A stretch of 64,000 nucleotides of DNA from Candidatus Tokpelaia sp. JSC188 (GTDB taxonomy: Bacteria; Pseudomonadota; Alphaproteobacteria; Rhizobiales; Rhizobiaceae), in NCBI GenBank assembly GCA_003331065.1, contig QENB01000007.1, positions 1-64,000 of the forward strand. The letters are read 5' to 3'. The notes below the pieces were generated by a model. That model had not been told where the DNA came from. It ran no database searches and saw nothing but the letters and a program-made list of their open reading frames with translations. Position numbers and translations under genes: made by a program. Position 1 is the stretch's first letter. Every line of letters starts with the position of its first letter. Shown here piece by piece: positions 50,041 to 60,968 of this stretch.

Positions 50041-50092
50041 AAATTCTTACTCCATTAGATAATAGGGATCACTAAATTTCTATTTTATTCTA

Positions 50093-50791
50093 TTAAATAA
50101 AACGCACTGAAGAAACATCAATCTTAACGCCAATACCCATTGTGGACGCAACGGAAATGCACTTTATATACTCGCCTTTGGCGCTTATAGGTTTGGCCTT
50201 TATGACAGCATCAGTAAATACACGAATATTTTCAACCAGCTTCTTTTCTTTAAATGAAGCTTTGCCAATACCAGCCTGCACAATACCCGCTTTTTCAACA
50301 CGAAACTCAACGGCCCCACATTTAGTAGCCTTAACCGCGCTGGCAACATCTAGTGTAACTGTACCGATTTTTGGATTCGGCATCATGCCACGCGGGCCAA
50401 GAATTTTTCCTAAACGTCCAACAATGGGCATCATATCTGGTGTTGCGATACAACGATCAAAACCAATTGTACCACTACTAATAATCTCAAACAAATCCTC
50501 TGCACCAACGATATCAGCTCCAGCAACCTTTGCTTCTTCTGCTTTATCATCACGCGCAAACACAGCAACACGCATGTTTCGACCTGTACCATTTGGTAGA
50601 TTTACGACACCGCGCACCATCTGATCAGCATGACGGACATCAATGCCAAGATTTATGGCAATTTCAATCGTTTCATCAAATTTGGCAATAGCCCGCTGCT
50701 TAACAAGATCAATAGCACTATCTAACTGATAAAGTCTATTCCGATCAATTCCTTCACGGATTTTCTGAAGTCTTTTCGCAATTTTTACCAT
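50093..50791 (-). CDS. rplA: 50S ribosomal protein L1
   Basis: The L1 stalk protein, which moves deacylated tRNA out of the E site and represses the L11 operon. It has 232 residues with the signature [20 protein letters not shown] and the N-terminal [12 protein letters not shown]. It starts 5 bases after the rplK stop, so both are on one transcript. No oddity is seen. Confidence 0.96.
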   Translation of the reverse strand: MVKIAKRLQKIREGIDRNRLYQLDSAIDLVKQRAIAKFDETIEIAINLGIDVRHADQMVRGVVNLPNGTGRNMRVAVFARDDKAEEAKVAGADIVGAEDLFEIISSGTIGFDRCIATPDMMPIVGRLGKILGPRGMMPNPKIGTVTLDVASAVKATKCGAVEFRVEKAGIVQAGIGKASFKEKKLVENIRVFTDAVIKAKPISAKGEYIKCISVASTMGIGVKIDVSSVRFI

Positions 50792-50796
50792 AATAC

Positions 50797-51225
50797 TCAG
50801 TCCACCACTTCCAATCCCATTGAACGAGCTGATCCTTTGATTATTCGCGCTGCCGTATCAAGGTCACGAACATTGAGATCTTTCATTTTAGCTTCTGCAA
50901 TAATGCGAATCTTATCGTGGCTGATCGTACCTACATTGACTTTTCCAGGTTCCTTTGCGCCTGATTTTAGATTAGCTTCTTTCTTCAGAAAGTAACTAAC
51001 AGGCGGTGCTTTCATCAAGAAGGTAAACGATTTATCCTGATAAAAAGTGATCAAGACTGGGATTGGAATTCCTTTTTCCATCTCTTGCGTAGCAGCATTG
51101 AATGCTTTGCAGAATTCCATAATATTAATACCGCGCTGACCTAGTGCAGACCCGATAGGAGGCGCTGGATTGGCCGCCCCTGCGGGTACCTGCAACTTCA
51201 AGCGACCTGCAATTTTTTTAGCCAT
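50797..51225 (-). CDS. rplK: 50S ribosomal protein L11
   Basis: Part of the GTPase-associated centre and needed for RelA/Rsh activation on ribosomes. It has 142 residues with [20 protein letters not shown] in the N-terminal domain and a C-terminal RNA-binding domain ending [15 protein letters not shown]. It lies 175 bases after nusG and just before rplA. Confidence 0.97.
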   Translation of the reverse strand: MAKKIAGRLKLQVPAGAANPAPPIGSALGQRGINIMEFCKAFNAATQEMEKGIPIPVLITFYQDKSFTFLMKAPPVSYFLKKEANLKSGAKEPGKVNVGTISHDKIRIIAEAKMKDLNVRDLDTAARIIKGSARSMGLEVVD

Positions 51226-51400
51226 ATCGATTTGCTTTCAATAATTATGCCGACGAACGGCCTTCACTTTATAACCAGTGTGTAATTAAGAGCGGAGTGA
51301 ACAATAGCACGGGCTGATTACAAATCTATCCATAATATAGACACTTCCTTTGAACCTATATCCCTAAGAATCGTACCAAAGTCCTATAACACAATTCAGA

Positions 51401-51940
51401 TTAAAGCTTTTCCACTTGACTAAATTCAAGATCAACGGGCGTTGCTCGTCCAAAAATCGACACTTCAACTTTCAAGCGCGAACGATCTTCCTCAACCTCT
51501 TGGACAATACCATTAAAGGAAGCAAACGGCCCATCACCAACACGCACTTGCTCACCAATCTCAAAAGATACGGACGACTTTGGTCTCTCAACTCCTTCCT
51601 CAACTTGCATTAGAATCTTCCCTGCTTCAGCATCAGATATCGGAATAGGTTTGGAATTCGAGCCAAGAAATCCGGTTACTTTTGGCGTATTCTTAATCAA
51701 ATGATAAACATCATCTGTTAAAACTGCACGAATAAGAACATACCCTGGGAAAAACTTACGCTCAGCATCAACTCTACGTCCACGCCGCACCTCAATAACC
51801 TTTTCAACCGGCACAAGGATCTTTTTAAAAAACTGATTTAATCCCTTCTGATAAGCCTCTTTTTCGATCGCCTCAGCTACTTTTTTCTCAAAGTTTGAAT
51901 AAGCCTGAACGATATACCAACGAACTGTCACATTTATCAT
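51401..51940 (-). CDS. nusG: Transcription termination/antitermination protein NusG
   Basis: The RNA polymerase elongation factor that links to Rho and the ribosome. It has 179 residues, with an N-terminal NGN domain (RWYIVQAYSNFEKKVAEAI, then FFPGYVLI) and a C-terminal KOW domain (IGEQVRVGDGPFASFNGIV). It starts 4 bases after the secE stop; the secE-nusG pair is universal. Confidence 0.96.
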   Translation of the reverse strand: MINVTVRWYIVQAYSNFEKKVAEAIEKEAYQKGLNQFFKKILVPVEKVIEVRRGRRVDAERKFFPGYVLIRAVLTDDVYHLIKNTPKVTGFLGSNSKPIPISDAEAGKILMQVEEGVERPKSSVSFEIGEQVRVGDGPFASFNGIVQEVEEDRSRLKVEVSIFGRATPVDLEFSQVEKL

Positions 51941-51944
51941 TCCC

Positions 51945-52166
51945 TTATAAAATGTGCTGAAAAAAGCTGTTCAGAAAACCAATTCCAGCACCAACCCCGA
52001 AAGACATAATCCAGTCTGCTAAAAAAAAGAAAGTCGCAGCTAGAATCACCATAATCAGAACCATAATAGTAGAAACTCCAATCTCACGACGAACCGGCCA
52101 AGTCACCTTCTCTATTTCGATACGTACTTGCCGAAGAAATACAACTGGATTTCTTTTCGATGCCAT
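51945..52166 (-). CDS. secE: Preprotein translocase subunit SecE
   Basis: The small essential SecYEG subunit, the short single-span form. It has 73 residues from ATG 52166 (MASKRNPV); the frame runs upstream to 52277 but that part looks unlike the family. The amphipathic helix VRIEIEKVTWPVRREI is followed by one transmembrane segment (about residues 30-55). tRNA-Trp lies about 240 bases upstream. Confidence 0.93.
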   Translation of the reverse strand: MASKRNPVVFLRQVRIEIEKVTWPVRREIGVSTIMVLIMVILAATFFFLADWIMSFGVGAGIGFLNSFFQHIL

Positions 52167-52407
52167 TAAAGCTATTCTATCCTGATTACACCAAAGACAT
52201 GAATTCACTGCCGCAGAAGATGATAAAGCAAAAAAACATAATTTAAAACCATTTTTGATCTCTGTCCAGTCATCCATGACGCCGAAGGTTAGCTAACTTC
52301 TGAGAAAAATACAAGCCCTATACCAAATCTATTCCATACTAAAATCGTTGAGATACTACAATATCTAAAGCAAGCCTACATAAACAACGAAACGATATGA
52401 AAAAATC

Positions 52408-52483
<76 letters not shown>

Positions 52484-52541
52484 CACTGCCCTCACTAACT
52501 TTAAGCTACTAAAATTATACCTTTAGCACATTACATTACAA

Positions 52542-53717
52542 TCATTCGATAATCTTAGAAACGATACCAGCGCCAACAGTACGTCCACCCTCACGGATAG
52601 CAAAACGAAGTTTCTCTTCCATTGCAATAGGCACGATCAGCGAAACATCCATCGCAACATTATCACCAGGCATAACCATCTCAACACCATCCGGAAGTGT
52701 TACAACACCTGTAACATCTGTAGTACGGAAGTAAAACTGTGGACGATAGTTGGTAAAGAATGGCGTATGACGCCCTCCCTCTTCTTTCGTCAGAATATAC
52801 GCCTCTGCCTTGAACCTTGTGTGTGGTGTAACAGTACCGGGTTTTGCAAGAACCTGCCCGCGCTCAACACCTTCACGATCAACACCACGAAGCAATGCAC
52901 CAATATTATCTCCAGCCTGCCCTTGATCAAGAAGCTTTCGGAACATCTCAACACCGGTAACCGTAGTTTTTTTTGTTTCTCGAATACCAATAATTTCAAC
53001 TTCTTCGCCAACTTTAACGATTCCACGCTCAACACGACCAGTTACAACGGTACCACGCCCAGAAATCGAAAAAACATCCTCAATTGGCATCAAAAACGGC
53101 TGATCAACAGGACGTTCAGGAGTTGGAATGTAAGAATCAATCTTGTTCATTAGAAGACGAATCATATCCTCCCCAATTACATTATCACGACCTTCAAGTG
53201 CAGCAAGAGCCGAACCCTTGATAATTGGGATATCGTCACCAGGAAAATCATATTTTGATAAAAGCTCCCGAACCTCTAGCTCCACAAGCTCAAGAAGCTC
53301 TTCATCATCAACCTGATCAACCTTATTAAGGAAAACAACAATCGCCGGAACACCAACCTGACGTGCTAAAAGGATATGTTCGCGAGTCTGAGGCATCGGG
53401 CCATCCGCTGCAGAACAAACCAATATCGCTCCATCCATTTGCGCTGCCCCTGTAATCATATTTTTCACATAATCAGCGTGCCCAGGGCAATCAACGTGAG
53501 CATAGTGACGATTTCCTGTCTCATATTCAACATGAGCTGTTGAAATTGTGATACCTCGAGCCTTCTCTTCAGGGGCTGCATCAATTTGATCATATGCACG
53601 AAATTCTCCAAAATACTTGGTAATTGCCGCTGTAAGCGTTGTCTTCCCATGATCAACGTGACCAATCGTGCCAATATTGACATGCGGCTTCGTACGTTCA
53701 AATTTGCTCTTCGCCAT
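52542..53717 (-). CDS. tuf: Elongation factor Tu
   Basis: The GTPase that brings aminoacyl-tRNA to the ribosome. It has 391 residues, normal for Rhizobiales. G1 is GHVDHGKT, G2 the RGITIS segment, G3 DCPGH, G4 NKVD and G5 GSAL; the three domains are complete. It stands at the joint of two conserved units, fusA upstream and tRNA-Trp-secE downstream. In relatives those two neighbours belong to two different tuf copies. GGAGGG precedes the ATG, after a small hairpin. Confidence 0.97.
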   Translation of the reverse strand: MAKSKFERTKPHVNIGTIGHVDHGKTTLTAAITKYFGEFRAYDQIDAAPEEKARGITISTAHVEYETGNRHYAHVDCPGHADYVKNMITGAAQMDGAILVCSAADGPMPQTREHILLARQVGVPAIVVFLNKVDQVDDEELLELVELEVRELLSKYDFPGDDIPIIKGSALAALEGRDNVIGEDMIRLLMNKIDSYIPTPERPVDQPFLMPIEDVFSISGRGTVVTGRVERGIVKVGEEVEIIGIRETKKTTVTGVEMFRKLLDQGQAGDNIGALLRGVDREGVERGQVLAKPGTVTPHTRFKAEAYILTKEEGGRHTPFFTNYRPQFYFRTTDVTGVVTLPDGVEMVMPGDNVAMDVSLIVPIAMEEKLRFAIREGGRTVGAGIVSKIIE

Positions 53718-53734
53718 TTGAGCCCTCCATAAAA

Positions 53735-53747
53735 TGCCCTATGGGCA
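53735..53747 (-). promoter_or_regulatory. Small hairpin in the fusA-tuf spacer
   Basis: On the transcribed strand TGCCC-ATA-GGGCA is followed by TTTT and then the tuf ribosome-binding site (GGAGGG). The 5-bp stem is weak. It could attenuate read-through or simply structure the tuf leader; the spacer is only 60 bases long. Confidence 0.35.
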
Positions 53748-53777
53748 ATGTTTAAACTTTAACGCAATCAGCCTCGA

Positions 53778-55862
53778 TTACGCATACTTCTTTCGAATTC
53801 CCTGCGCAACCATCGATGGAGCAGGTTCGTAATGATCAAACTGCATTGTGTATTGAGCCCGACCTTGACTCATCGAACGCAACGCATTTACATAACCAAA
53901 CATATTCGCTAATGGTGCCATCGCATTGATAATAGTCGTAATACCACGCACTTCCGTACCAGAAATTTGACCACGCCGGGAATTCAGATCGCCAATAATA
54001 TCCCCCATATAACCTTCAGGTGTTACGACCTCGATTCTCATGATTGGTTCCAGTAATTGAGCACCAGCTTTCTGAGCTCCTTCACGAAAAGCAGCACGAG
54101 CTGCAATCTCAAAGGCCAGAGTAGATGAATCAACGTCGTGATAAGCACCATCAATTAAAGTTGCCTTAACGCCAAGCATTGGAAACCCAGCGAGCGGACC
54201 TGCACCCATAACACTTTCAATACCTTTTTGAACACCAGGAATATACTCCTTTGGAATGGCACCACCAACGATTTTCGACTCAAAAACGAAATCATCACCT
54301 TGGTGTGGTTCAAAGATAATTTTGACGCGAGCAAATTGACCAGAGCCACCGGATTGTTTTTTGTGTGTATAATCAACTTCAGCAATCTTGGTTATAGTTT
54401 CACGATAAGCAACCTGAGGCTGACCAATATTAGCCTCAACCTTGAACTCGCGACGCATGCGATCAACGATAATATCAAGATGCAATTCACCCATGCCAGC
54501 AATCACTGTTTGACCTGATTCTTCATTTGACTCTACGCGGAAAGACGGATCCTCAGCCGCAAGACGATTAAGAGCAATCCCCATCTTTTCTTGATTAGCC
54601 TTAGTTTTCGATTCAATTGCAATTTCTATAACCGGCTTTGGAAACTCCATACGCTCCAGGATAACAGGTTTTAGCGGATCACACAATGTATCACCAGTTG
54701 TAGTCTCCTTTAAACCTGCAAGCGCAACGATATCACCAGCAAATGCTTCTTCAATGTCCTCACGAGCATTAGAATGCATCTGCAACATACGACCAATGCG
54801 TTCACGCTTCTCCTTAACCGTATTTTGCAAAGATACACCTCTCTTCAATTTACCAGAATAAATACGGCAAAATGTTAACGAACCAACAAAGGGATCATTC
54901 ATGATTTTAAATGCAAGCATAGACACTGGTGCCTCGTCAGAGGATTCACAGACTGTTTCCTCACCTGTTTTGACATCAATACCACTGATAGCAGGCACAT
55001 CAATCGGAGCGGGCAAATAATCGATCACGGCATCTAACAACGGTTGTACACCTTTATTTTTGAAAGCAGCACCACAAAAAATAGGGTGAAATTCAACATT
55101 AACAGTTCCCCTACGTATCAATGTACGCAACTCATCATTTGTTGGCTCTTGACCTCCAAGATACGCTTCCATAGCTCTTTCATCAATCTCAACAGCCATT
55201 TCAACAAGCTTTTCACGATACTTAGCAGCTTTTCTTTGCATATCCGTTGGAACTTCACCGATTTGGATAGAGGAACCAATGTTACCATCCCACGTTAACG
55301 CCTTCATTTCTAGAAGATCAATAACACCAATAAAATCATTTTCTGCACCAATCGGCAGCTGCAAAACCAGTGCCCCAGCACCAAGACGTGAACTGACCAT
55401 TTCTACGCTTCGATAAAAATCCGCACCGATCTTATCCATTTTATTGATAAAGATCATGCGAGGAACACGATATTTTTCAGCCTGACGCCATACGGTTTCT
55501 GTTTGTGGTTCAACACCAGCGTTGGCATCAAGAAGTGTAATCGCACCATCGAGAACACGCAAGGAACGCTCAACCTCAATGGTAAAATCAACATGCCCCG
55601 GCGTATCTATAATATTGAAACGATGCCTTGTCCCATCACGTCCTTGCCAAAAAGCGGTCGTTGCAGCAGAGGTAATTGTAATGCCACGCTCCTGCTCTTG
55701 CTCCATCCAATCCATGGTAGAAGCACCATCGTGGGTTTCTCCAACCTTATGGCTTTTTCCTGTGTAAAACAAAATACGTTCTGTCATCGTTGTTTTACCA
55801 GCATCAATGTGTGCTATGATACCGAAATTACGATAATCTCCAATTTTATATTCGCGAACCAT
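53778..55862 (-). CDS. fusA: Elongation factor G
   Basis: The translocation and ribosome-recycling GTPase. It has 694 residues. G1 is [10 protein letters not shown]2 the [11 protein letters not shown] segment, G3 DTPGHVDFT and G4 NKMDK; domains II to V follow to the C-terminal [20 protein letters not shown]. It lies 30 bases after rpsG. No second EF-G gene is seen in the window. Confidence 0.97.
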   Translation of the reverse strand: MVREYKIGDYRNFGIIAHIDAGKTTMTERILFYTGKSHKVGETHDGASTMDWMEQEQERGITITSAATTAFWQGRDGTRHRFNIIDTPGHVDFTIEVERSLRVLDGAITLLDANAGVEPQTETVWRQAEKYRVPRMIFINKMDKIGADFYRSVEMVSSRLGAGALVLQLPIGAENDFIGVIDLLEMKALTWDGNIGSSIQIGEVPTDMQRKAAKYREKLVEMAVEIDERAMEAYLGGQEPTNDELRTLIRRGTVNVEFHPIFCGAAFKNKGVQPLLDAVIDYLPAPIDVPAISGIDVKTGEETVCESSDEAPVSMLAFKIMNDPFVGSLTFCRIYSGKLKRGVSLQNTVKEKRERIGRMLQMHSNAREDIEEAFAGDIVALAGLKETTTGDTLCDPLKPVILERMEFPKPVIEIAIESKTKANQEKMGIALNRLAAEDPSFRVESNEESGQTVIAGMGELHLDIIVDRMRREFKVEANIGQPQVAYRETITKIAEVDYTHKKQSGGSGQFARVKIIFEPHQGDDFVFESKIVGGAIPKEYIPGVQKGIESVMGAGPLAGFPMLGVKATLIDGAYHDVDSSTLAFEIAARAAFREGAQKAGAQLLEPIMRIEVVTPEGYMGDIIGDLNSRRGQISGTEVRGITTIINAMAPLANMFGYVNALRSMSQGRAQYTMQFDHYEPAPSMVAQGIRKKYA

Positions 55863-55892
55863 CTTGATTTACCTCTGACTAACAATCAACAC

Positions 55893-56363
55893 TTACCAGC
55901 GATAATGCGAAAATGCGCGGTTTGCCTCAGCCATACGATGCGTGTCTTCACGCTTTTTAACTGCAGAACCACGATTATTAGCTGCATCCATTAATTCACC
56001 TGAAAGACGCGCAATCATTGTTATTTCATTTCGTCTTCGCGCAGCATTGATAAGCCATCGAATCGCTAGTACTTGACGACGATCAGGACGAACATCAACG
56101 GGAATCTGATAGGTCGCACCACCAACACGTCGAGAACGAACTTCAATATGTGGCGCAACATTTTCAAGTGCCTGGTGAAATAAAGCAACGGGCTCAGTCT
56201 TTGCTTTTCTCTTAATTACCTCAAGCGCACCATAAACGATACGCTCAGCAACCGATTTCTTGCCATTCAGCATAACAGTATTCATGAATTTGCTGATAAC
56301 TAGATCACCGAATTTTGGATCTGGATTAATTTCACGCTTTTCAGCTCTATGGCGACGGGACAT
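55893..56363 (-). CDS. rpsG: 30S ribosomal protein S7
   Basis: The 30S head-assembly protein and translational regulator of the str operon in E. coli. It has 156 residues with [20 protein letters not shown] at the start, [17 protein letters not shown], and [17 protein letters not shown]. It starts 17 bases after the rpsL stop. Confidence 0.97.
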   Translation of the reverse strand: MSRRHRAEKREINPDPKFGDLVISKFMNTVMLNGKKSVAERIVYGALEVIKRKAKTEPVALFHQALENVAPHIEVRSRRVGGATYQIPVDVRPDRRQVLAIRWLINAARRRNEITMIARLSGELMDAANNRGSAVKKREDTHRMAEANRAFSHYRW

Positions 56364-56380
56364 AATTTTTAATCTTTCAC

Positions 56381-56752
56381 TTATTTCGGACGCTTAGCAC
56401 CATATTTAGAACGGCGCTGCTTACGATTTTTGACACCTTGTGTATCGAGCACACCACGGACGATATGATAACGGACACCTGGTAAATCCTTTACACGACC
56501 ACCACGGATCATCACGACGGAATGTTCCTGAAGATTATGTCCTTCACCAGGGATATAGCCGATTACTTCAAATCCATTGGTCAAACGCACCTTTGCAACC
56601 TTACGTAAAGCTGAATTCGGCTTCTTTGGCGTTGTCGTATAAACACGAGTACAAACACCACGCTTCTGCGGATTTGCCTGCAAAGCAGGAACCTTATTAC
56701 GTCTTATCGGTGTCATGCGTGGTTTGCGGATCAATTGGTTTACGGTAGGCAT
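56381..56752 (-). CDS. rpsL: 30S ribosomal protein S12
   Basis: The decoding-centre protein at the head of this block. It has 123 residues. Lysines at the streptomycin-resistance positions are of the sensitive type (TTPKKPNS and [11 protein letters not shown]). AAGGAAGG precedes the start. It is the first gene of the unit here, whereas in Rhizobiales relatives it lies directly behind rpoC. Confidence 0.97.
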   Translation of the reverse strand: MPTVNQLIRKPRMTPIRRNKVPALQANPQKRGVCTRVYTTTPKKPNSALRKVAKVRLTNGFEVIGYIPGEGHNLQEHSVVMIRGGRVKDLPGVRYHIVRGVLDTQGVKNRKQRRSKYGAKRPK

Positions 56753-57170
56753 CTAACCTTCCTTTATCAAAAAAACTATCAGTGTCCTAGAAGGTCGCTT
56801 TACGATGCGCGCACAAGATTGAGCATAACCGCTTCTTTGCGACTCACTCAAACCCAAAACAGAGGAACCTAACAAAAGGCTCATGCGACCGGCACGTGCT
56901 ATTAGAGATAGTAAAACGAACCCCGTTTGAAGCAAATTTCAGCATGCACTATACTGAAGAAGATCTGCTCTTAACATTGTCCGAACGTTACCCTCATAGA
57001 GTCTAGAATTGCTTCCGTCAAGACCTGTGCTATGAATAAAGATCATAAAATAATCATTTTTTACGACTCTTCCCTTCGTTTAAATGCCTATAACATTCTC
57101 TATATCTTGCCCGATTAATTTTAAAACCACATATAAATGAAGCAGTTAAAAAGCAAAATATTAGACAATC
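56753..57170. other. Divergent spacer between rpsL and xthA
   Basis: 418 bp with no coding frame I can support. It must hold the strong promoter of the rpsL-to-rpoC block (candidate listed separately) and that of xthA. By the permutation model this is one edge of the moved block, but no repeat or element remnant is visible here. Confidence 0.45.
56908..56935 (-). promoter_or_regulatory. Candidate promoter of the rpsL operon
   Basis: On the minus strand TTGCTT (56935-56930) and TACTAT (56913-56908) are spaced by 16 bases, fitting a sigma-70 type -35/-10 pair, about 155 bases upstream of the rpsL start. By-eye match only; other AT-rich candidates exist. Confidence 0.3.
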
Positions 57171-57950
57171 ATGAAGATCGCAACCTGGAATATAAATGGC
57201 ATAAAAGCACGGCTAAATAACTTAATTATCTGGCTCAAACAAAATCAGCCGGATATTGTCTGTTTGCAGGAAACTAAATCATCTGATGAACAATTTCCTT
57301 ATTTGTCTATTGAAACTTTAGGGTATCATGTTGAAACCAACGGACAAAAAGGTTTCAATGGCGTCGCTCTTCTATCCCGCATGAGGCCGTATGAAATAAA
57401 TCGCAATTTGCCCGGAGATATTTCTGATAAACAGGCACGCTTTATCGAAGGTGTTTATTCAACACAAAATGGTGTCATTCGTATAGCTTCCTTATATCTG
57501 CCTAATGGCAACCCTATTAGAAGCGATAAGTATCTTTATAAACTCTCTTGGATGCGCCGACTGCACGATTTTGCTATCGATAGACTGCGTCTTGAAGAAC
57601 CTCTTATTCTCGCCGGAGACTATAACATTATACCAAGAAGAATAGATGCAAAAGATCCTACTAAATGGAAAGAAAATGCACTTTTTCTTCCTTCTGCACG
57701 GGAAGCTTTTCAGAAACTTGTTAACCTTGGCTTTACGGATGCAATTCGCGCTGTTAGTATTGAGGCAGAGTACACTTTCTGGCAGTATCAAGCAGCTGCT
57801 TGGCTAAAAAATGATGGAATCCGCATAGATCATCTGCTGCTCTCGCCAGAGGCTTCCGATAAGCTTATGCAAGCTTTTGTGCAAAAAAAAATGAGAGGGT
57901 GGGGACAGGCATCTGACCATGTTCCCGTATGGGTTGATCTTGATATTTGA
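57171..57950 (+). CDS. xthA: Exodeoxyribonuclease III
   Basis: The AP endonuclease and 3' repair exonuclease of base-excision repair. It has 259 residues. Metal and catalytic motifs are present: TWNINGIKARL at the N-terminus, LQETKS with the catalytic Glu, LAGDYNIIP, and the C-terminal RIDHLLLSP and SDHVPVW. It is divergent from rpsL and converges with valS. Confidence 0.95.
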   Translation: MKIATWNINGIKARLNNLIIWLKQNQPDIVCLQETKSSDEQFPYLSIETLGYHVETNGQKGFNGVALLSRMRPYEINRNLPGDISDKQARFIEGVYSTQNGVIRIASLYLPNGNPIRSDKYLYKLSWMRRLHDFAIDRLRLEEPLILAGDYNIIPRRIDAKDPTKWKENALFLPSAREAFQKLVNLGFTDAIRAVSIEAEYTFWQYQAAAWLKNDGIRIDHLLLSPEASDKLMQAFVQKKMRGWGQASDHVPVWVDLDI

Positions 57951-58117
57951 TTTTACAAAAATCTTGCTGCATCTCACTGCAATTTCTCTTTATCCTCACT
58001 AACTGATTTAGCATACTTAAAGAAAATCAAATAGTTAGAAAACGTACGATATTGAGGGTATAAGCTGGCAAATACTGCGAACATCTTTATAGCTTAGCGT
58101 AAAGCCGAGGATAAGAC

Positions 58118-60853
58118 TCAGTTCATGACGGGATGTGAAAGCGCTTTTTCTATTTTCTTTTTTAACCTCTTGCATTCATCAAGCTTTTCCCGTTCCATTT
58201 CAACAATATCTGGTTTAGCATTGACGATAAACTTTTCATTACCAAGCTTTTGCATGATTTTTTCAATATCCTGTGCATTTTTAGCAAGTTCTTTATTCAA
58301 TCTTGCTTTTTCAACATGCCTATCAATTAATCCGCCAAGCTGCAGACAGAACGTAACATTTTCTAAAACCATTTGAGCTGACATAGCAGGTATAATCTTA
58401 GAAAAACTGATTATTTCAAGATGAGCAAGACGCTTGATAACTCCTCCATGGGTAGCAAGACGCGCGCGCGCTATTTCATTTGCTTCTAGAACAATCAGAG
58501 GTGTGTACGCTGCAGCTGGAACGTTCATTTCAACCCGCAATGAACGCAGACCGCTGATAAGATTAATTAGCCAATTGACATCTGCTGCAGCTATCTCATC
58601 ACAAAAATGTAGATCAGGCCAAGCTGTTATCGCAAGCATAGCTGAACGCTTTTCATTATTCCCTGTCGTCCTTGCCCAAAGCTCCTCTGTTATAAAGGGC
58701 ATGAATGGATGCAACAACTTATAAATCTCATCCAAACACCAAGCGATACACCTTTGAACCTCCATAAGCATATCAAGATCATTCCCTTGAAAAACCGGTT
58801 TGATTAGTTCAAGATACCAATCACAAAAAGAATTCCATACAAAACGGTAAAGTGCTTTGGCTGCATCATTAAAATGATAATCGGAAATATTCTCTGTAAC
58901 GTCTCTAGCAGTACGAGCTAGTTCCGTTAGAATCCAGCGATTTACAGTCAACTTCGTCCTTTCTGGTACGAAATCAGCGTCACGAATCATACCATTCATT
59001 TCACCAAAACGGGTTGCATTCCACAATTTGGTACCAAACTTACGGCAGGTGGTAATACGAGTTTGATCAAGTTTAATATCACGTCCCTGGGTAGCCATGA
59101 TAGCAAGTGCCAAACGAAGCGCGTCTGCACCGTATTCATCAATAAACTTTAAAGGATCAACAACATTGCCCTTGGATTTTGACATTTTAGCCCCATGCTT
59201 ATTGCAAACAAGAGCATGAACATAAACCGTATGAAATGGACCTTGTTTCATGAAATGAAGACTCATCATCATCATTCTAGCAACCCAGAAGAAGATAATA
59301 TCAAAACCAGTTACAAGAACACTTGTCGGATAATAGGTCGCAAGCTCTGATGTTTTATCAGGCCATCCTAAGGTTGAAAATGGCCATAATGCAGAAGAAA
59401 ACCATGTATCTAGTACATCGCTATCACGAACAAGTATTGTTTTTTTCCCGTAATGGATCTCAGCTGCTAAAGCAGCTGCTTCTGCGCTCTTTTCAACAAA
59501 AATCATCCCGTCTGGTCCATACCAAGCTGGTATTTGATGTCCCCACCACAATTGTCGAGATATACACCATGGCTCAATATTTTCCATCCAGGTATAATAG
59601 ATCCTTTCCCATTTTTTCGGAACGAAAATTGTATGCTTGTCACGAACAGCTGCAATCGCTGGTTTTGCGAGTTCAACCGTATTTACATACCATTGATCGG
59701 TCAATAGCGGTTCGATAGGCACACCACTGCGATCGCCATGAGGCACCATATGAACATGTATTTCAATCTTTTCCAAATAGCCATTATTCTCCATCATTTG
59801 GACAATCTGGCTACGTGCTGCAAATCGATCCATTCCATCCAGTTGATTAATTAGCTCATCAAGAGAAGAAGACTTTTCTAATCCTTCTAAAAAAACACTA
59901 TCCTTCGTTAGTGTAATTTCAGCTTTTCGATTTAGAATATTAATAATTCGCAAACCATGACGACGCCCAATCTCAAAATCATTGAAATCATGTGCTGGTG
60001 TAATCTTTACAGCACCGCTTCCAACTTCTGGGTTAGCATAATCATCCCCGACAATCGGTAGTTTGCGTCCAACTAATGGCAGGAAAACATAGCTACCAAT
60101 AAGTTTCTTATAACGCTTATCACCCGGATTAACAGCAATGGCTACGTCGCCTAACATAGTTTCAGGTCGAGTTGTAGCAATAACAATAAACGTCGAAACA
60201 TCGGCAGGATCAAATATTTTGCCTTCCAGAGAATATCGAAAATACCAAAGCCTCCCCCTCATCTCCTTTTGTTCTACTTCGAGATCAGAGATTGCCGATA
60301 AAAGCTTAGGATCCCAATTAACAAGCCGTTTATCTTTATAAATCAGTCCTTGTTTATAGAGCGTTACAAAAACCTCAAGAACTGCTCTTGAAAACCCTTC
60401 ATCCATTGTAAAACGTTCACGTGACCAATCACATGACACTCCAAGGCGCTTTAATTGATTGACAATCATATCGCCCGATTCAGCGCGCCATTTCCAAATA
60501 CGCTTGATGAATTTTTCCCTTCCCATTTCCTCGCGGGTAGGTTCCTTGCGTTCATTAAGCTGACGTTCTACTACCATCTGTGTTGCAATGCCAGCATGAT
60601 CCATTCCTGGCTGCCATAATACATTCTTGCCGCGCATTCGCTCAAATCGTACCAAGATATCCTGAATTGTATTATTTAGCGCGTGTCCTATATGCAGAGA
60701 ACCTGTTACATTGGGTGGAGGAATAACAATAGAAAAAGCCTCTGCTCCAGATTTAACCCCAGCACCCGCATGAAAAACACCTGTTTCTTCCCATGCTCTG
60801 GCAACACGGGACTCACTTTCTTTTGCATCGTATGTTTTATCGAGCATTTTCAA
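58118..60853 (-). CDS. valS: Valyl-tRNA synthetase
   Basis: Charges tRNA-Val, with editing of threonine. It has 911 residues. The HIGH motif is at 54-57 (GSLHIGHALN) and the KMSKS loop is AKMSKSKGNVVDP. An editing domain lies between them (TTRPETMLGDVAIAVNPGD), and a C-terminal coiled coil is rich in Lys and Glu. The start at 60853 (MKMLDKTYDA) could also be the ATG two codons on. It lies downstream of popZ on the same strand, the usual rhizobial pairing. Confidence 0.96.
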   Translation of the reverse strand: MKMLDKTYDAKESESRVARAWEETGVFHAGAGVKSGAEAFSIVIPPPNVTGSLHIGHALNNTIQDILVRFERMRGKNVLWQPGMDHAGIATQMVVERQLNERKEPTREEMGREKFIKRIWKWRAESGDMIVNQLKRLGVSCDWSRERFTMDEGFSRAVLEVFVTLYKQGLIYKDKRLVNWDPKLLSAISDLEVEQKEMRGRLWYFRYSLEGKIFDPADVSTFIVIATTRPETMLGDVAIAVNPGDKRYKKLIGSYVFLPLVGRKLPIVGDDYANPEVGSGAVKITPAHDFNDFEIGRRHGLRIINILNRKAEITLTKDSVFLEGLEKSSSLDELINQLDGMDRFAARSQIVQMMENNGYLEKIEIHVHMVPHGDRSGVPIEPLLTDQWYVNTVELAKPAIAAVRDKHTIFVPKKWERIYYTWMENIEPWCISRQLWWGHQIPAWYGPDGMIFVEKSAEAAALAAEIHYGKKTILVRDSDVLDTWFSSALWPFSTLGWPDKTSELATYYPTSVLVTGFDIIFFWVARMMMMSLHFMKQGPFHTVYVHALVCNKHGAKMSKSKGNVVDPLKFIDEYGADALRLALAIMATQGRDIKLDQTRITTCRKFGTKLWNATRFGEMNGMIRDADFVPERTKLTVNRWILTELARTARDVTENISDYHFNDAAKALYRFVWNSFCDWYLELIKPVFQGNDLDMLMEVQRCIAWCLDEIYKLLHPFMPFITEELWARTTGNNEKRSAMLAITAWPDLHFCDEIAAADVNWLINLISGLRSLRVEMNVPAAAYTPLIVLEANEIARARLATHGGVIKRLAHLEIISFSKIIPAMSAQMVLENVTFCLQLGGLIDRHVEKARLNKELAKNAQDIEKIMQKLGNEKFIVNAKPDIVEMEREKLDECKRLKKKIEKALSHPVMN

Positions 60854-60968
60854 CTATCCAATCTTTACAAAATCATTGCCTAAGTTTTTCAGCAAGGACA
60901 AAAAATCAAAATTCATTACTTTTCTTAAAGTCATGCTTCTGAAAAATAAAAATTTGTATGAAGAAAAG

